Below the pieces are notes generated by a model. It saw only the letters and a list, made by a program, of their open reading frames with translations, ran no database searches and had not been told where the DNA came from. A program made the position numbers and the translations under genes. DNA of 64,000 nucleotides, from the NCBI GenBank assembly GCA_037833965.1, contig AP031352.1:14364501-14428500 (forward strand), read 5' to 3'. Of this stretch, positions 40,901 through 53,199 are shown in pieces; position 1 is the first letter of the stretch, and each line of letters opens with the position of its first letter. The DNA comes from Marchantia polymorpha subsp. ruderalis (lineage: Eukaryota; Streptophyta; Marchantiopsida; Marchantiales; Marchantiaceae).

Positions 40901-42358
40901 GTGTTTCATGTGTAGCCGGGGGCTGTCATCTCTTCGAGACAAGATTCAGGCTCAACGTAGACTGTGCTACGGTAGAAGGAGGTAAAGTCGACCTTGTAGT
41001 AGAGGCTCGCGACCTCTACACTTCTGAGATGGTGTGATCAAGCAGTTTAGGAAGGATCCAACAGCTATGTAGGTACGAGGAATTAACTTTCGTTCTGTAA
41101 GATGAGGATGCCTCAATGGTCTTTGCAAAGTACCAGGAGGACAACATACACTCGCTCTTGTTGGATGTGCATGCCGTGAACTACAATAAACCAACACGAA
41201 ACTAAAGATGCGCAGGACGCCCAAAGTTGAGAAGATGAGCGGACAAAGAGGAAAAACGAGTCGTAGACATGGGATTCCAATACGAATACTTCGTGTCTGC
41301 TTGATTGCTTGTGTCATCTTCAGTAATGGGAGGAAATTAAAATAGGAGATACAATGTGGGCTCGGTTTCGATTACGGGGTTGGTTCACTTCAGCTAATGG
41401 ATGACCTTTTTGTTCTTTCTCTTGATATCATACTTGGCTTGTACTTGTTCCTCGTTGAACAGTTTGGGGATAGGCAGCCCTCACTCCAACTTCTCTCCCA
41501 GGTCTTAACGCAACGTTTCTCGCCCTTTACTTCACGTGTGCTTCCCTTCTTCAGCACCTCAGCTTCACTTGTCATTTGTTGCGAGTCTTCGAGCTTCCTT
41601 CCTTCCTCCAAGCCAGCGAGCTTGCCAGCGAGCCAGCGTAGTTCATACTACATCATAGGAAGGTGAAGGGTCCTCGCTCCGTCTAAGTTATGTCATGATT
41701 GGATTGAGAATGGAAAGTCAAGCATTTTAGCTGCGCAGGCAGGTACGGGTTGAGGGCGAAAATGCGCGAGGATAAAAATCTAGCAGTTTGTCACTGTTCT
41801 AGTCTGGGACATGAAAGATTCTCGCGGAAATGAATTATGAGAGGAACAAAAGCAAGGGCTAGCTGGTTATCACAAGCGGCGAAGGACGTGAAATCACATG
41901 TCGTCCCGTCTCGACTCTATTCCGCTCTTTCTGAACCCAAAAAGCTTCCGTTGAGAGTGGTTGTAGTATAATGATAGAGCGAGCGAGTAAGCGTACTCGA
42001 GCGCTCCGTCCGTCTTCTCCTTCTTCCTCGGGAAGACTTTTTCTGCTTCACTCAGCAGCTTGCAGCCGGAAAAGAGTAAGGGAGGGGCGCCAAAGGGCGC
42101 AGAAAAGCCAAGAGAATTAGCGGGAAAATGCTCTGATTGGCGAAAACCGAGGGACCAGATAAAAGGAAAATCCGACTTATGGAAGGAGCTTCCTTCCCCG
42201 AGTAGCCAACTGCTCTCTCACTCACTCTCTCTCTATGAGACCCAGAGCAGAAAAACGAGCAATAAAATAAGAGCAGAATTAAATCCAAGTGGGGCTCCCA
42301 TCACAGATTTTTCGGGATGCCCTGTGGAGAGGGCCTCTGGTAAATCGGCCATTAATAA
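37901..42358. other. Ordinary-GC stretch, no gene recognised
   Basis: Starts with a purine-rich GGGA/GAGA run (37,930-38,045). Overlapping frames at 40126-40632 (-, 168 codons) and 40130-40537 (+, 135 codons) are the longest. They lie antiparallel over the same bases, and neither shows a known motif. A copied or decayed repeat, or a non-coding transcript, is possible. Confidence 0.35.
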
Positions 42359-42421
42359 AAAATGTGGTGCCGGATTTGAAATCCCTGTGGCCCAGGGATT
42401 TCAACTCCGGCACCACATTTT
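42359..42421. repeat. Near-perfect hairpin, 29-bp arms with 5-nt loop
   Basis: The left arm 42359-42387 and right arm 42393-42421 are reverse complements at 28 of 29 positions, with loop TGGCC. The arms contain TGCCGGA and GAAATCCCTG. Weaker flanking complementarity (CCTGTGG on the left, CCACAGG on the right) could extend the structure. It lies about 2.7 kb upstream of the first proposed TGA exon. It could be a MITE remnant, a small-RNA precursor or a palindromic regulatory site. The tiny loop argues against an ordinary plant miRNA. Confidence 0.8.
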
Positions 42422-42429
42422 GCGCCACA

Positions 42430-45132
42430 GGCTTTCTTCACTAGGCACCGACCGACCAGAGAAGAGCAAGGGGGGCAAGGGGTAATGCTCGGACAGGGTG
42501 GGGTCGGCCCCTAATGCGCCTGCCCCAGAGCCCACCCGAGTGCAGTGCAGCGCGACGCGACTCCATCCGCCAGCCTGAGCTGCTCTCAGACTCGCCCTAA
42601 GCCTCTGAAGCCGTCGAGCCTCTCGAGCTCGTCTCCAAGGCTCTGCCCACCCCTCTGCAACGGGTAGCCTTTGTGGGCAACCGGGGCAGGCCGAGGCAGA
42701 GTCGCAGGCAACTGGCTTCTGGCCGGTGGCGGTCTGGTAATCGAATGCGACGCAGGTTCGGTACGGGGGGAGCCAGTGCTAGGCGGTAAGGCGAGAAGGC
42801 GGTTTCGATCGCACGGTTTTAGCGCTGTACCGCCGCCGGCGAGCTAAACCGGGAGCGAGCTTGTGCGGTAGGGCGATCCGGCTCGGCTAAGCGAACGAAT
42901 TCCGAAATTACCCCGAGCCGTAATAACGGAAAGAAATCACGTTTAACCCGGTGATTAAAAAAGTAGCCTTCGCGGCGTTTTGACCCGGGGGCCGTTCCCT
43001 TTGACTGAAAGGCCCTCCTCATCACTTGTGCTCTCGCAGCGAGGTTCACTGTCTTCCTCTTGCTCCCACACACACACGGACGGACACACTCTCTCACACA
43101 GGAAGAGCAGCTGCCGCTGCTGCTGCTGCTCGCCTTCCTCCCTTGGAGCCTCTCCTCCTTCTCATACACATCATCTCTCCATCAGCACAAAACATCGGAG
43201 TGTCACCTTGCGCTTTACTTTGCCACTGCTGCTCATCACTCGGCTGGTGCTCCTCTCTCCAGCGAGACAACGACAGACTACAGCGCCCCCCCTGCCCATC
43301 TTCATCCTCCTGCTGCCTCTATCTATCTATATCGATCAAGGAGTGAGTGAAGCAGTGAGTGAAATCTACACTGTCTGGCCGATGGAGTGAAATATATCTA
43401 CTAGTCGAGCGTCAGCATAGCGCTCAGGCTCAGAAAGCTCGGGAAGCGGCACGCCACTGCAAGTCACTTTATTGTCCTAACGAGCGACCGAGACGGAGAG
43501 TCGGGGGGAGAGAGGGAGGGGGAGTGAGAGATAGAGAGAGAGATCGGCTGTCGAGTACTATTCTCGTACTAGGAGTCGCCTGGCGGCACTCTGTGGTGCG
43601 GCTCGGCAGCGCTGCGTCGACCTTTTCCATAACGTTTTGCCTCGCGTTGCCAAGCTCGTCGACGCTCAGGCTCTGGCTCATGGACGACAGAGTAGTTTAT
43701 TGGTGTGCTTGAAGCCTGTCCAATAAGACACCCAAGGGAGGGAGTACTCTCGGTGTGGAGAAAACGCGCGAGGAGATGGATGGGGCTTCAGGATTCTGTA
43801 GGAACGGGTGAGTGAAGGACAGACAGCCTGCAGTCTGACTGGCCCAAAATAGGAGAAGAGAAGGGGGCTTGCAGCAGAAGTGTGAAATTTCGAGTTAGGG
43901 ATAGGAGGCACTGATTTGCGAAGAAGGCGAGAAGAGACGCTGCCTGATTTGGTGGATTGGTCGTCCGAGCTGCTCACACAACCTCGGGTTTTCGTCTTCT
44001 GCCTGCCTGCCTGCCCGCCCAAGTTCGCTCCGGCTGTGACCCAGCAACGACTGAGATCGACACGCGAAGGAGGAGCTGGTGCACGAAATACTCGCTCTAG
44101 CAGCAACCTCTGTGGCTGCTGCTACTGCTGCTTCTGCGACACACAGACTGACTAACTGACTGAGAGCAACTCGAGGCGCAAGGAGATGAAGATTAGTGGA
44201 AGAGTTTACTTCTGAGGTTTAGACACCGGGGAGGGGATGAGAGCCTGTGAAGTGCATGGCAAATAGTCGAGGGCAGCGGGGACCTGGGGTGCCCGCGCCT
44301 ATCGCATCAGCATCGCCCCCTGTACTCCACGGCATGCAAGGCCTATCGTCTTCACCTCCTCATCTCATGTATAGTCTTCACCTCCTGAGTTGTACCACGT
44401 CTCTGTACCATAGAACTCCAGTCGTAGCTCGACTTATTGTATCCTCCACTTGTGGATCGTTCGACTTATCTGTAGCTCTGGAAACACTTCCAAAGGCCGA
44501 AATTGCTCCTGGTTTTCAGTAGATTCGTTCAGGCCACCGGGGGACGTCTGGTGGGTGGTGGCACCGATTTTTCCCCCGTGCAGTGTAGGGGTGATTTGGC
44601 GACCAGGAGAAGGGCATCCTGAAAGAGATGGTCGAAAGGGGAACGTATCCTTGGATACCTGTTCTGGGGTAGCAACTTTGCATTAAATTTATTCCACCAT
44701 GTAGTATAGATGAAGCAGCAGCCAGTTGATTGGGTTGCATCAACTGGGCACTGTCGATTCCGCGACGAAGCTTCTCCTGAATGACACGATGGTGTGACAG
44801 TGAGCAATTGAGTTGAAGACGAGGCCTAGTCCACGACTGCCTAATCTCCCCGGGATCAAAAGTTCTTCTGAATTTTTGACTTCCTCCCCGCACCGCGGCT
44901 TGACAATTTGTGAGGCATCGTCGGAACTCACATTCGAGTTCGCACTGTCATTCTCAGAGTAATTTGCCGCCCTGAAGAAGCATGGCATCTGGGAAACCGG
45001 TGCGAAGGATCCTCCGATGAAATCTTGCGCCTACCATTTTGTTGTCTCCAAAGTAGAACATGGCAGGGAAAGATGGGGAGGGAGGTTCAGTAGCAACCTT
45101 AGACTGTTGAGGAGGTTGAGCGTCAAGGTGGT
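42430..45132 (+). promoter_or_regulatory. CpG-rich promoter and probable long 5' leader of the TGA gene
   Basis: GC-rich sequence (42,480-43,000) is followed by a CT- and CA-rich stretch with GCTGCT repeats (about 43,055-43,330), then mixed sequence to the first proposed TGA exon. No open frame here resembles a known protein. The pyrimidine-rich block looks like a plant transcription start/leader. The leader may be spliced and contain short upstream open frames. This is inferred from composition and position only. Confidence 0.35.
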
Positions 45133-48100
45133 ATGGTGTCCGTTCGGATGAGAGGTTTCAGCTACGAGCTGTGTCTGTCTTCTTCAGCACCTAACATGAG
45201 CGCGCTTGTCTTAATCAGAGCAAGTTTTGGTGCGGAGCCAATCAAAGATCACACTGGAGGATACGACCTCGGAGAGCTTGAGCAACCCCTTAGCTTCAAT
45301 CTGGACGAAGAGCTAGACCTTGGAGAAAGACGTAGGTGTTGACCGTATGCTACTCCTCTCATCGTCATCATCATCATCAAATTTTTTCTATCTCTTGTAC
45401 CTCCTCCACAGTACTGTACTCTCTCGCTCTGGCCACATTTTGCTGTCTGGTATTTATTGAGCTTCCGGTGGTCCGTGCCCCCTGTGACCCTTTCTCCCAT
45501 CCGGATCGGTTCGAAATCCATTGTAGCCCTCTGGAAATCAATCCTTACTCTCGAGTCGAAACATCGGTCCGGAGCGGGTATCATCATCACCGTCATCATC
45601 GGGTGCTAAGCTGCGTCAGGCCACGAACGAACCTGCGTGTCCTCGCTGTCCGTCGCTGTCGCAGCCGCAGTTCCGTAGTCGTAATCCGGCAGTTCAGGGA
45701 ATCGGATGAAGCGTGCAGATGTCGACCACCATAGAAGATTCACTTCCTCCCGGGAATTCCGATCTCGACCCCGAGGAAGGTCAGCGAGGAATCGGTAGAC
45801 GCGACACAGTCGCGACATGCTCGGTACCGATGTGTACATCTAATGGTCCTCCGATGTCGATTCACCAACCGGATATTCAGTTCGATGTTTTCGAATTTTT
45901 CTCGCCCTCGGTGTGCTGGTGGCACGCTATCCTGCGCCTGGCCTGGCCGGGCCGCTCCTCGCCTTCTAATTCATGTTCTCAGAACACCGGTCCACTTTTA
46001 GTCCTCCCTGAAGCTATGCCTCGAGAGCCCAGGCCTGACAGGTCTACGAGATTGTGATTACGCATGGATGATGTAAGCGTGACGCCTGTGAAGGTCCGTG
46101 GACAGGCATGAAGAATTGTCTCACGTGCGGCGTGTGCCCCTAGCGCAGTAGGCTCGGTGCGAGTCGTTTCTCGAGCTCAGCTCAGGATGACGAGAATTTT
46201 AGAACTCGATGAAGCTCGGAATTGGACAACTGGTTTGCTCTGTGTCGTGCCTCCGAGTGCGAGAAAGTAGGCTTGCCATTTTGTCGAGCTCACAGAGTCA
46301 TCCATGGCGCATTTTGCAGATTCGACTGTTACATCGCGACCAACGCTCCACATACTGCAGTCAGGCCCCTTTCGCTTCAGTGACACCGCAAACAAGGTAA
46401 GGAGTTGTGGGTTTACTGCATCGATCAATCAACGAATTTTTTCGCCCTCCTTTTGTCTCCTTTTAAACCTCCCGCAGACTAGCAGAGGCAGAGGAATCTT
46501 TATGTGTCAATAATGAACGTCTGCAGTTTGGTGGCGCTTGTATATATCTGATGTAAGCATGCTCACTGGCATGCACCAGCAACGACAACAGCCGAATCAG
46601 CAACAGCAGCAGCAGCAGTCGTCTCAGGTCACTTCCCCATCCGCTGCAAGCACAGATTCGCGATCTGCACACTTCACACCTAGAAGGCACCCGAGCTTTG
46701 AGTCCCCGTCAAGCAGGCAATTTGAACATTGGGGAGACTCACGGATGGCTGATAATAGCCCCCGTACTGATACCTCTACTGATATGGAAGCTGACGTGAA
46801 GGTAGACAACTGGGTAAACATACACACTACCTCCTTGTACGGGGAGGTTGCGGTAGGATCGTAGCTGCAGCAATTGCTGTACATTCTTTTCTCATGGGGG
46901 CTTTCTATATTTTATCCTCGATGTGCTTCGTTGTAGCAAGCGGAACCGGTGGCTGCCTAGTGCCCGGATTCCGTACCTCTTGCTTATGAAATGGCCCATC
47001 GTCCCCAGTCTGCACCGATGAATAGCTAACTGTGGATACGAGAATTGCAGCAGTCTCATGCGGTTTTCTTTCCACTGTGCGCGCAGTTGGAGGATGCACA
47101 CCATGGGGCTAATGCAGGGTCCAATGCCTCCGATCACGAAGCCACCAAAAATGGTGACTCCAAAGTAAGTTGGCGAACCCACCGAACCGAATTCAGCCTT
47201 GCTGCTGCTGATTAGTCATTAGGATGCAAGTTTTCCGAGGCGAAGAGTTTGGTGTGGGTGATGATCTGACCGTCGTCAATCTTTTCTGCCCAGGCACTGC
47301 GGCGCTTAGCGCAAAATCGAGAAGCAGCCCGAAAATCCCGGCTGCGGAAGAAGGTGAGTTCAGAATACAAGCTGCGTGGGAACGCCAACTTTTTCTATTG
47401 GTAGACGTCGAAGCAGACAAGTATGGAAGTTTTGGCTCAATCTCACCCGGTCACTCTTATTTGGACGCAGGCTTATGTGCAGCAACTCGAGTCTAGCCGA
47501 ATCAAGCTCAATCAGCTTGAGCAGGAGTTGCAGCGGGCCAGGCAGCAGGTTAGTTCCGTACCGTGTTGCTATTTGGATTCGAGGAGTTTTCTGATTTAGT
47601 ACAGACCAGAGTAGTTGTTCTACGCACGTATGCACGCACGCTCGCTTCTGTTGTAATCACTGCTTCGAATATGTGGTTTCGGGACGAATTGATGGTAATA
47701 CAGTGTTGTTTGGCACGGGTTCAGCTGATGACGGTCAGAGGGGAACGTGTGCAGGGAGTCTATCATCTGGGTGGTTACGGGGACCAGAACCCCCATGGTG
47801 TGGGAGGTAATGGCGTCAACGGGGCTATCAATCCCGGTAAGTGCCCTGGCCGCATCCCGCTCTGTCAGGTTCCATGCTTCCATCCCATTCTCCGAGGCAG
47901 GTCAGATGTGGCTAGCTGTACCGTAGGAGAGTGAGAGAATTGGCACATACCTACGCCGGATGCGTTGTTAATTGAGCTTCGAGATTTTGTCATGAGTTCG
48001 CACGTATCGGGATCATAACCGTGGTCCGTTGTCGACTGGTTCAGGCGCCGCTGCCTTCGACATGGAGTATGGGCGGTGGGTGGACGAGCAGATCCGTCAA

Positions 48101-49071
48101 ATGTGCGACCTTCGTGCCGCATTGCAGGCGCACGTCGCCGACAACGAACTTCGTGTATTAGTGGATGGAGGGATGGCTCACTACGATGAGATTTTTCGTC
48201 TGAAGAGTATCGCGGCGAAGGCGGATGTATTTCACCTCGTCTCGGGCATGTGGAAGACACCAGCTGAGCGGTGTTTCATGTGGATGGGAGGATTCCGCCC
48301 GTCTGAGCTTCTGAAGGTACGTCCTAGAGATGGCCAGGGTCCGTCGCCGATCTGAGTGAATGCGGTCGATGTGGGGTCGTTTTTCCTGACATCGACTTAG
48401 AAAGAACCTGTGCTGCTGCGACGTGATTCCACGAAACCTCCGGAACATCGGCAAACGTCAGCCAGGTTGCTCGACATGAATGTTTCCCGACTGCCGGATG
48501 CCGATGATCCCGTAATAACACCGCGATTCGGCTCTTGTGCAGATTCTAATCCCTCAAATCGAACCCTTGACCGAGCAGCAGTTGCTTGGTATCTGCAATC
48601 TTCAACAGTCGTCGCAACAGGCTGAAGATGCTTTATCTCAGGGTATGGAGGCACTACAGCAGTCTCTAGCAGACACATTAGCGGCGGGTTCCTTGGGCTC
48701 ATCTCCGAATGTGGCCAACTATATGGGGCAAATGGCGATGGCCATGGGCAAGCTTGGCACCTTGGAATCTTTCGTACGCCAGGTATTTGCAACAGGCAAT
48801 TGTCTTTGAACCCCCGTGAAGTCTAACCCGCTGCACGACGAGGGCTAGAACGCGTAGTCACGTGCGCTTGAATCTCGCGATGCGATGCGATGCTCGACTG
48901 ATTGATTTATTTGTTGTTCTGCAGGCCGACAATCTTCGGCAACAGACTCTTCAGCAAATGTATCGTATCTTAACAACACGGCAAGCAGCCCGTGGTCTTC
49001 TGGCGATGGGGGACTATTTTGCCCGGCTGCGAGCATTGAGCTCCCTTTGGTCTGCTCGTCCTAGAGATTGA
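45133..49071 (+). CDS. TGA: TGA-type bZIP transcription factor with DOG1-type domain (PERIANTHIA/TGA9-10-like)
   Basis: Nuclear bZIP factor of the plant TGA family, which binds TGACG (as-1-like) elements and works with NPR1-type co-regulators and CC-type glutaredoxins (family knowledge). Model: 45133-45331, 46296-46396 (or from 46320), 46580-46801, 47087-47164, 47294-47353, 47471-47548, 47755-47836, 48045-48316, 48543-48782, 48925-49071. All phases agree, giving about 492 aa. Near the N-terminus, GGYDLGELEQ and SRPTLHILQSGPFRF recall the TGA9/10/PAN N-terminal region. A glutamine run is at 46601-46618, followed by MADNSPRTDTSTD. The basic region NREAARKSRLRKK (about 208-220) has the N-x7-R spacing. 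The zipper has leucines at 226, 233 and 240. The DOG1-type domain starts at AFDMEYGRWVDEQI, includes TPAERCFMWMGGFRPSELLK, and ends ALSSLWSARPRD then stop. The last seven exons are secure. The start codon, the first two exons and the acceptor at 46579 are inferred. A shorter product from ATG 46559 (399 aa) is possible. No NPR1-type or glutaredoxin gene is seen nearby. Confidence 0.9.
46601..46618 (+). repeat. CAG microsatellite coding a glutamine run in the TGA protein
   Basis: An almost pure CAA/CAG run encodes six to seven consecutive glutamines just after a QRQQPNQ stretch. It lies in the N-terminal low-complexity part of the TGA factor, ahead of the bZIP. Length polymorphism among accessions is likely for such a tract. 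Confidence 0.8.
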
Positions 49072-52000
49072 GTTGTTTGGGTTCTCTGTGAGAGAATGTA
49101 AAGGTGCTGTCCCGACATCATACGTATGTGACATCCCGTTTCGGCGTACCGAAGCCACAGCTGTGAACGATCCTGAAATAGATACCCACATTTGGTATGG
49201 CCAGCTGTTGATGATGGCCGGACACAGGGTTGATGAAGGGTTGTGAGGGTGGATGAATGTGGAGGGTATGTCAGATGTAGGCTTGAAGTATTTTCGGCGC
49301 TTGTTGGTGCGGGTGGTAGGGTTGTCCATATTTCCTTTGTTTCGACTGTACACAGTTTGGGGTTTCCGAGCCTTCGGTTGAGCTCTGACTGCTTTCCACG
49401 AATGTTGCTTGCTTGCTTGCTCTCTCTAGCTCTGCTGCTGTAGCTGGCTAGGTACCTCGCTGGGAAGGTAGATTCTTGGATGGGTTTTGACTGCAGTGTT
49501 CTACGGCGCTCATGGAAGATCATCTCGAGGCTCTTCTCTTGTGTGGTTTGCCCGCCTCTGCCGTGCCTAAGTCAAGTCGTCATCGTCCCTCACACCCTTC
49601 AGAGCGCTATCCAGCCTGGACACGACTGTTCTGCACGCACTCCTCTCTTCCCTGCAGGAGAGCGATCGACCTAGAGATGACGGAAGAAGTTTTGAGGTTA
49701 CATGCGGTTTGCGGATGATGCTGATGCTGATGATGGATGATGTTCTGGATCATGGTTGACTACTCAGCGACGTAGTTCCAGTGGCAGAGCCAGAGCACAT
49801 GGTCCCTCATCTCTTGGCAGCACCGATCATCTCGACTGTGCGTGCGCTTATGTGCAGAGCGTGTGAAGCTCCTACGTTAGCTAGGTGCTATTACCCTAGT
49901 ACTTTTCAGGTTAGTAACTTAAGTACAGTAATTTAAATTAAGCTATCTCTAGGTTGTAAGTAAATTGCTCAGGGAGGTGGAGCTTACATGGTTCAGTGTC
50001 CTATTCTTTCTCCCTACAGGATTTCTCATCATGTACGTACTGTGCTTGATCAGCTCTAAGTGAAGTATGTTTTCGGCCAGAAGCCGTCTACCCTAGTGTA
50101 CCTAGCATAGTCTTCTGCCAGAGCACCACTTAACACTCTTTTTGAAAGTGACATTGATCAATCATGCACCTACATATTTATGTGCCTCCACCTTCTATTC
50201 GATAGTAAAATTTTTTTGCACTACTTCCTGACTACTCCCTTGGATTTATGAGCTGGATGTTGTGTATCTTCTCAGTATCTTGCCTCGACGGTTTTCTTAT
50301 GTTTCAAAATGTCGACATTGCCCATCACACCATCACAGTGATCATTTCCTAGAGTTTGTACTCACGATGATTCTAATAGCCGTTTATGGTATCAACTATG
50401 GAAAGTCGTGGACTACTTTCCTTACCAAATTTGCTTGGAGTTCTTGCTTGTGTCAGTAGTCACGTCCCGGGCCTTGAGTATGAAGATGAATCTGGTGCAA
50501 TGGACTTTTCTTTCAGTGCACCACTCTTTTCGATACCATCAATTTGTCAAGGATTAGGGGAGTTCGCGGCTAGAGGATTTGAATTGAAGCTAGGAGTCAG
50601 GCACCAATGAGATGTAAGGACGAGAAACGCTACAGATATGTCGAATACCTGGACTGGAATATGTTAATTAACAAATGTACTCAAGCAGCCCCTGAAATAT
50701 CTACATATTCCTGTGTAGCGTCATGGAGTACTACTGAAATATCCTTCAAATATCTATTTGAGGTAGTAAGAAGTTGCACAAGCATGGACTTGAAAATGTG
50801 AATCTTCTGCGAAATGATTCACGCTAAACCACATCATTCTTTTCAAAGAAGACAAAGGTGTCAACGTACGATATACATTAATCTACCTTTACAATGAGAG
50901 GATTGCTCGGCACTCAGCAGGCTGTACAGTCCTGAATCATCACTCGACACTTCATGAAACAATCTTCAGTTCCTACACAGCGTCTCGTACACAGGGAGAG
51001 TGCGTAAGATTGTGTAAGTCAAAGTGTACTCCAATCCAGCTCATCTAAGTCCATACACTTCTGCTTTTTCCCAGGACATTGGAGATACAAACACAAGGAG
51101 CACAATTTAGAGTATTTTCTTTCAAGCAGCTTGAAACTGACGCGTCTATACGAGCGGAAGCAAGCTTCCAATTAACCCGTTTAACTTCTTACGCTGTACA
51201 TCTGTGCAATATATTCACTCTCCTTTTGACAAAAACTTCCATCTGCTTAAAAATGCCGAACATGTCAGCCGTGTCATATAACAGTACTGGATGCACCACT
51301 ACCATTTGTACATGAGACCTTAACTCAGAATGTCGAATCTGAAACTCGCTGTCACCTCTTGACGTTCAGCTCATAGCCTCAATTAGAATGGCTCCTCTCT
51401 TATGCGTTACATGTTTAGATCTTCGGATATTCAAATAGTAAAAGTTAAAGCGAACTGAGTGTTCTTTCTTCACTACGGTAGACAGGTTGAATGTCAAGGA
51501 CGCACCCAGCACAGAATATTTTTCAGAAGCAGTGTACTGTATTTAAGAAAAGATGCAGAGAGGATACCATGGAATCTTTGGAACATGCGTGCTCCGAGAC
51601 TACAGTAGAGCTGCAGATACAACATTTGTGTGACGTACCAATTCGAAGGATCTTTCGAATCCATCTAGTCAAGGCAGCGCAAGGCTATAGGGTAGCTCCA
51701 GAGCAACTTCATGACCCTGCACTACCTATGTACATCATGACTACAGTATAGGTGCAGATGTAACATGTGTGTCATGTACGAAGTGAAAGAGCTTGGATCA
51801 CTGAACTGCAGATAATATATGGTCCAAGATCTCATCTGCTGGGCGAGTTGAGAAAACAGTCAAAGAGGTGAATAGGTACCTGAAAAATGTACATCGGAGT
51901 CACAGTGACCGTATCTATAGATGTATGTCGTTCGTATGGTTTTTGTGCACATCTGAAACTTTGTCGTCAAATTTCCACGCTGAGGACATTAGATCTGGAC

Positions 52001-53199
52001 TGAAATGCACAGAGGGTTACGTATCGGTTGTAGTCATTTTGATTCCCAAACTTTATAATCATGCCAAAAGAGCTTGTACAATCTGTCGATCATAGCTGCC
52101 ATTTGGAGAAGACATTAGGTACATATTGGAGGCACTCATTTGCTTTCAAAGCACCAACTTTGATACCCAAGCTACCGATGGCGTCAAGATGTAGTAAGCA
52201 AGGTGTTGTGCAATTTTTAAAAATCGTGTCCGCCCAATGTGTGACCATTCCATCCAGGAATTTTAATATAATTCTGTTCAAGATGACCTTTCCTGGAAAA
52301 TCCCGCGTGGTACAAAACAAGTCTACTTATGGCCCTGCACAGTTTGCAATTATTGTATCTCTATCGTTGTCTTAGTGGATCTCCAAGTACAGAGCATTAC
52401 TCTGCGAGCTGCACCCCACTAGCAGATCTCTCGGTTCTTTCTTCATCTATGTTTTGGCCTCTGCCTGCCGATAATAGTTTATGCAGACAATTGACCTTAG
52501 AACCATTCATGAAGATCCTCCTGTGTTCGAGCTTAGAAGATAGAACGTGTACTCTTCGTATCGGAAAACCTGGAATCCATCCACAACTCGTGATAGCTTT
52601 GACAACACTGTATCCAAGTCTCCACAGGCCATTATTCTTATTTTTAAGAAGCGGAAAGGCACGACCATTATTACAGGAACTTGATGGCTTACTTCCAGGA
52701 CGACCAGCCGGCGGCGTCATGCTTTCAGAGCAGATTGATTTTATATAATTTTATCCCCGATCCATCACCCCAGTCGTAAATGTGCACGGCCGGATCGATC
52801 ATCACGTAGCATCTGCTTTTGACATCCGCGTCTCGAAAGTAGTTTTATATGGTAGATGCAAACCGATTTAACTGAATACTGATGCCTCGCTCTCCATGTG
52901 TCTTCCGAGTGCGATGGCTCATATCTGCAGCAACGAGAGAAGAAATCACTCTCGATCTCAGGCCTGCATCAGCCGTCGTCCGACACGACCAAAATAAAAG
53001 TCCATCATACAATGATTCACATGACTTCACAGGCTCCGTGGCTTTATATATTCGCGACTCAGGCAAGAAAGAGAATATACCCTATCGAGCTCCAACTCGA
53101 CTCGACTCAGATTTCAAGAGTTAGATCTTGTTTCGCAGTATATTTCTCGAACAAGCAGCAGGGGGAAAAAAAAATTCCAGTTAAAGCTGCCGCTCGGAC
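49072..53199. other. TGA 3' flank and unassigned sequence
   Basis: The first few hundred bases presumably hold the TGA 3' UTR; no clear poly(A) signal was chosen. The remainder has short frames only (longest 52329-52748, 139 codons, no known motif). A degenerate direct repeat sits at 51600-51641 and 51741-51782. Confidence 0.4.
51600..51782. repeat. Degenerate 42-bp direct repeat
   Basis: Segments 51600-51641 and 51741-51782 share CTACAGTA, TGCAGAT, AACAT and GTAC blocks in the same order, with roughly four fifths of positions identical by eye, at a 141-bp period. The cause is unknown: an old tandem duplication or repeat fragment. Confidence 0.5.

Noticed and set aside
42357-42423. The hairpin as a conventional miRNA gene
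   Set aside because: A 5-nt loop and near-perfect pairing do not match typical plant miRNA precursors; it is kept only as a structural finding.
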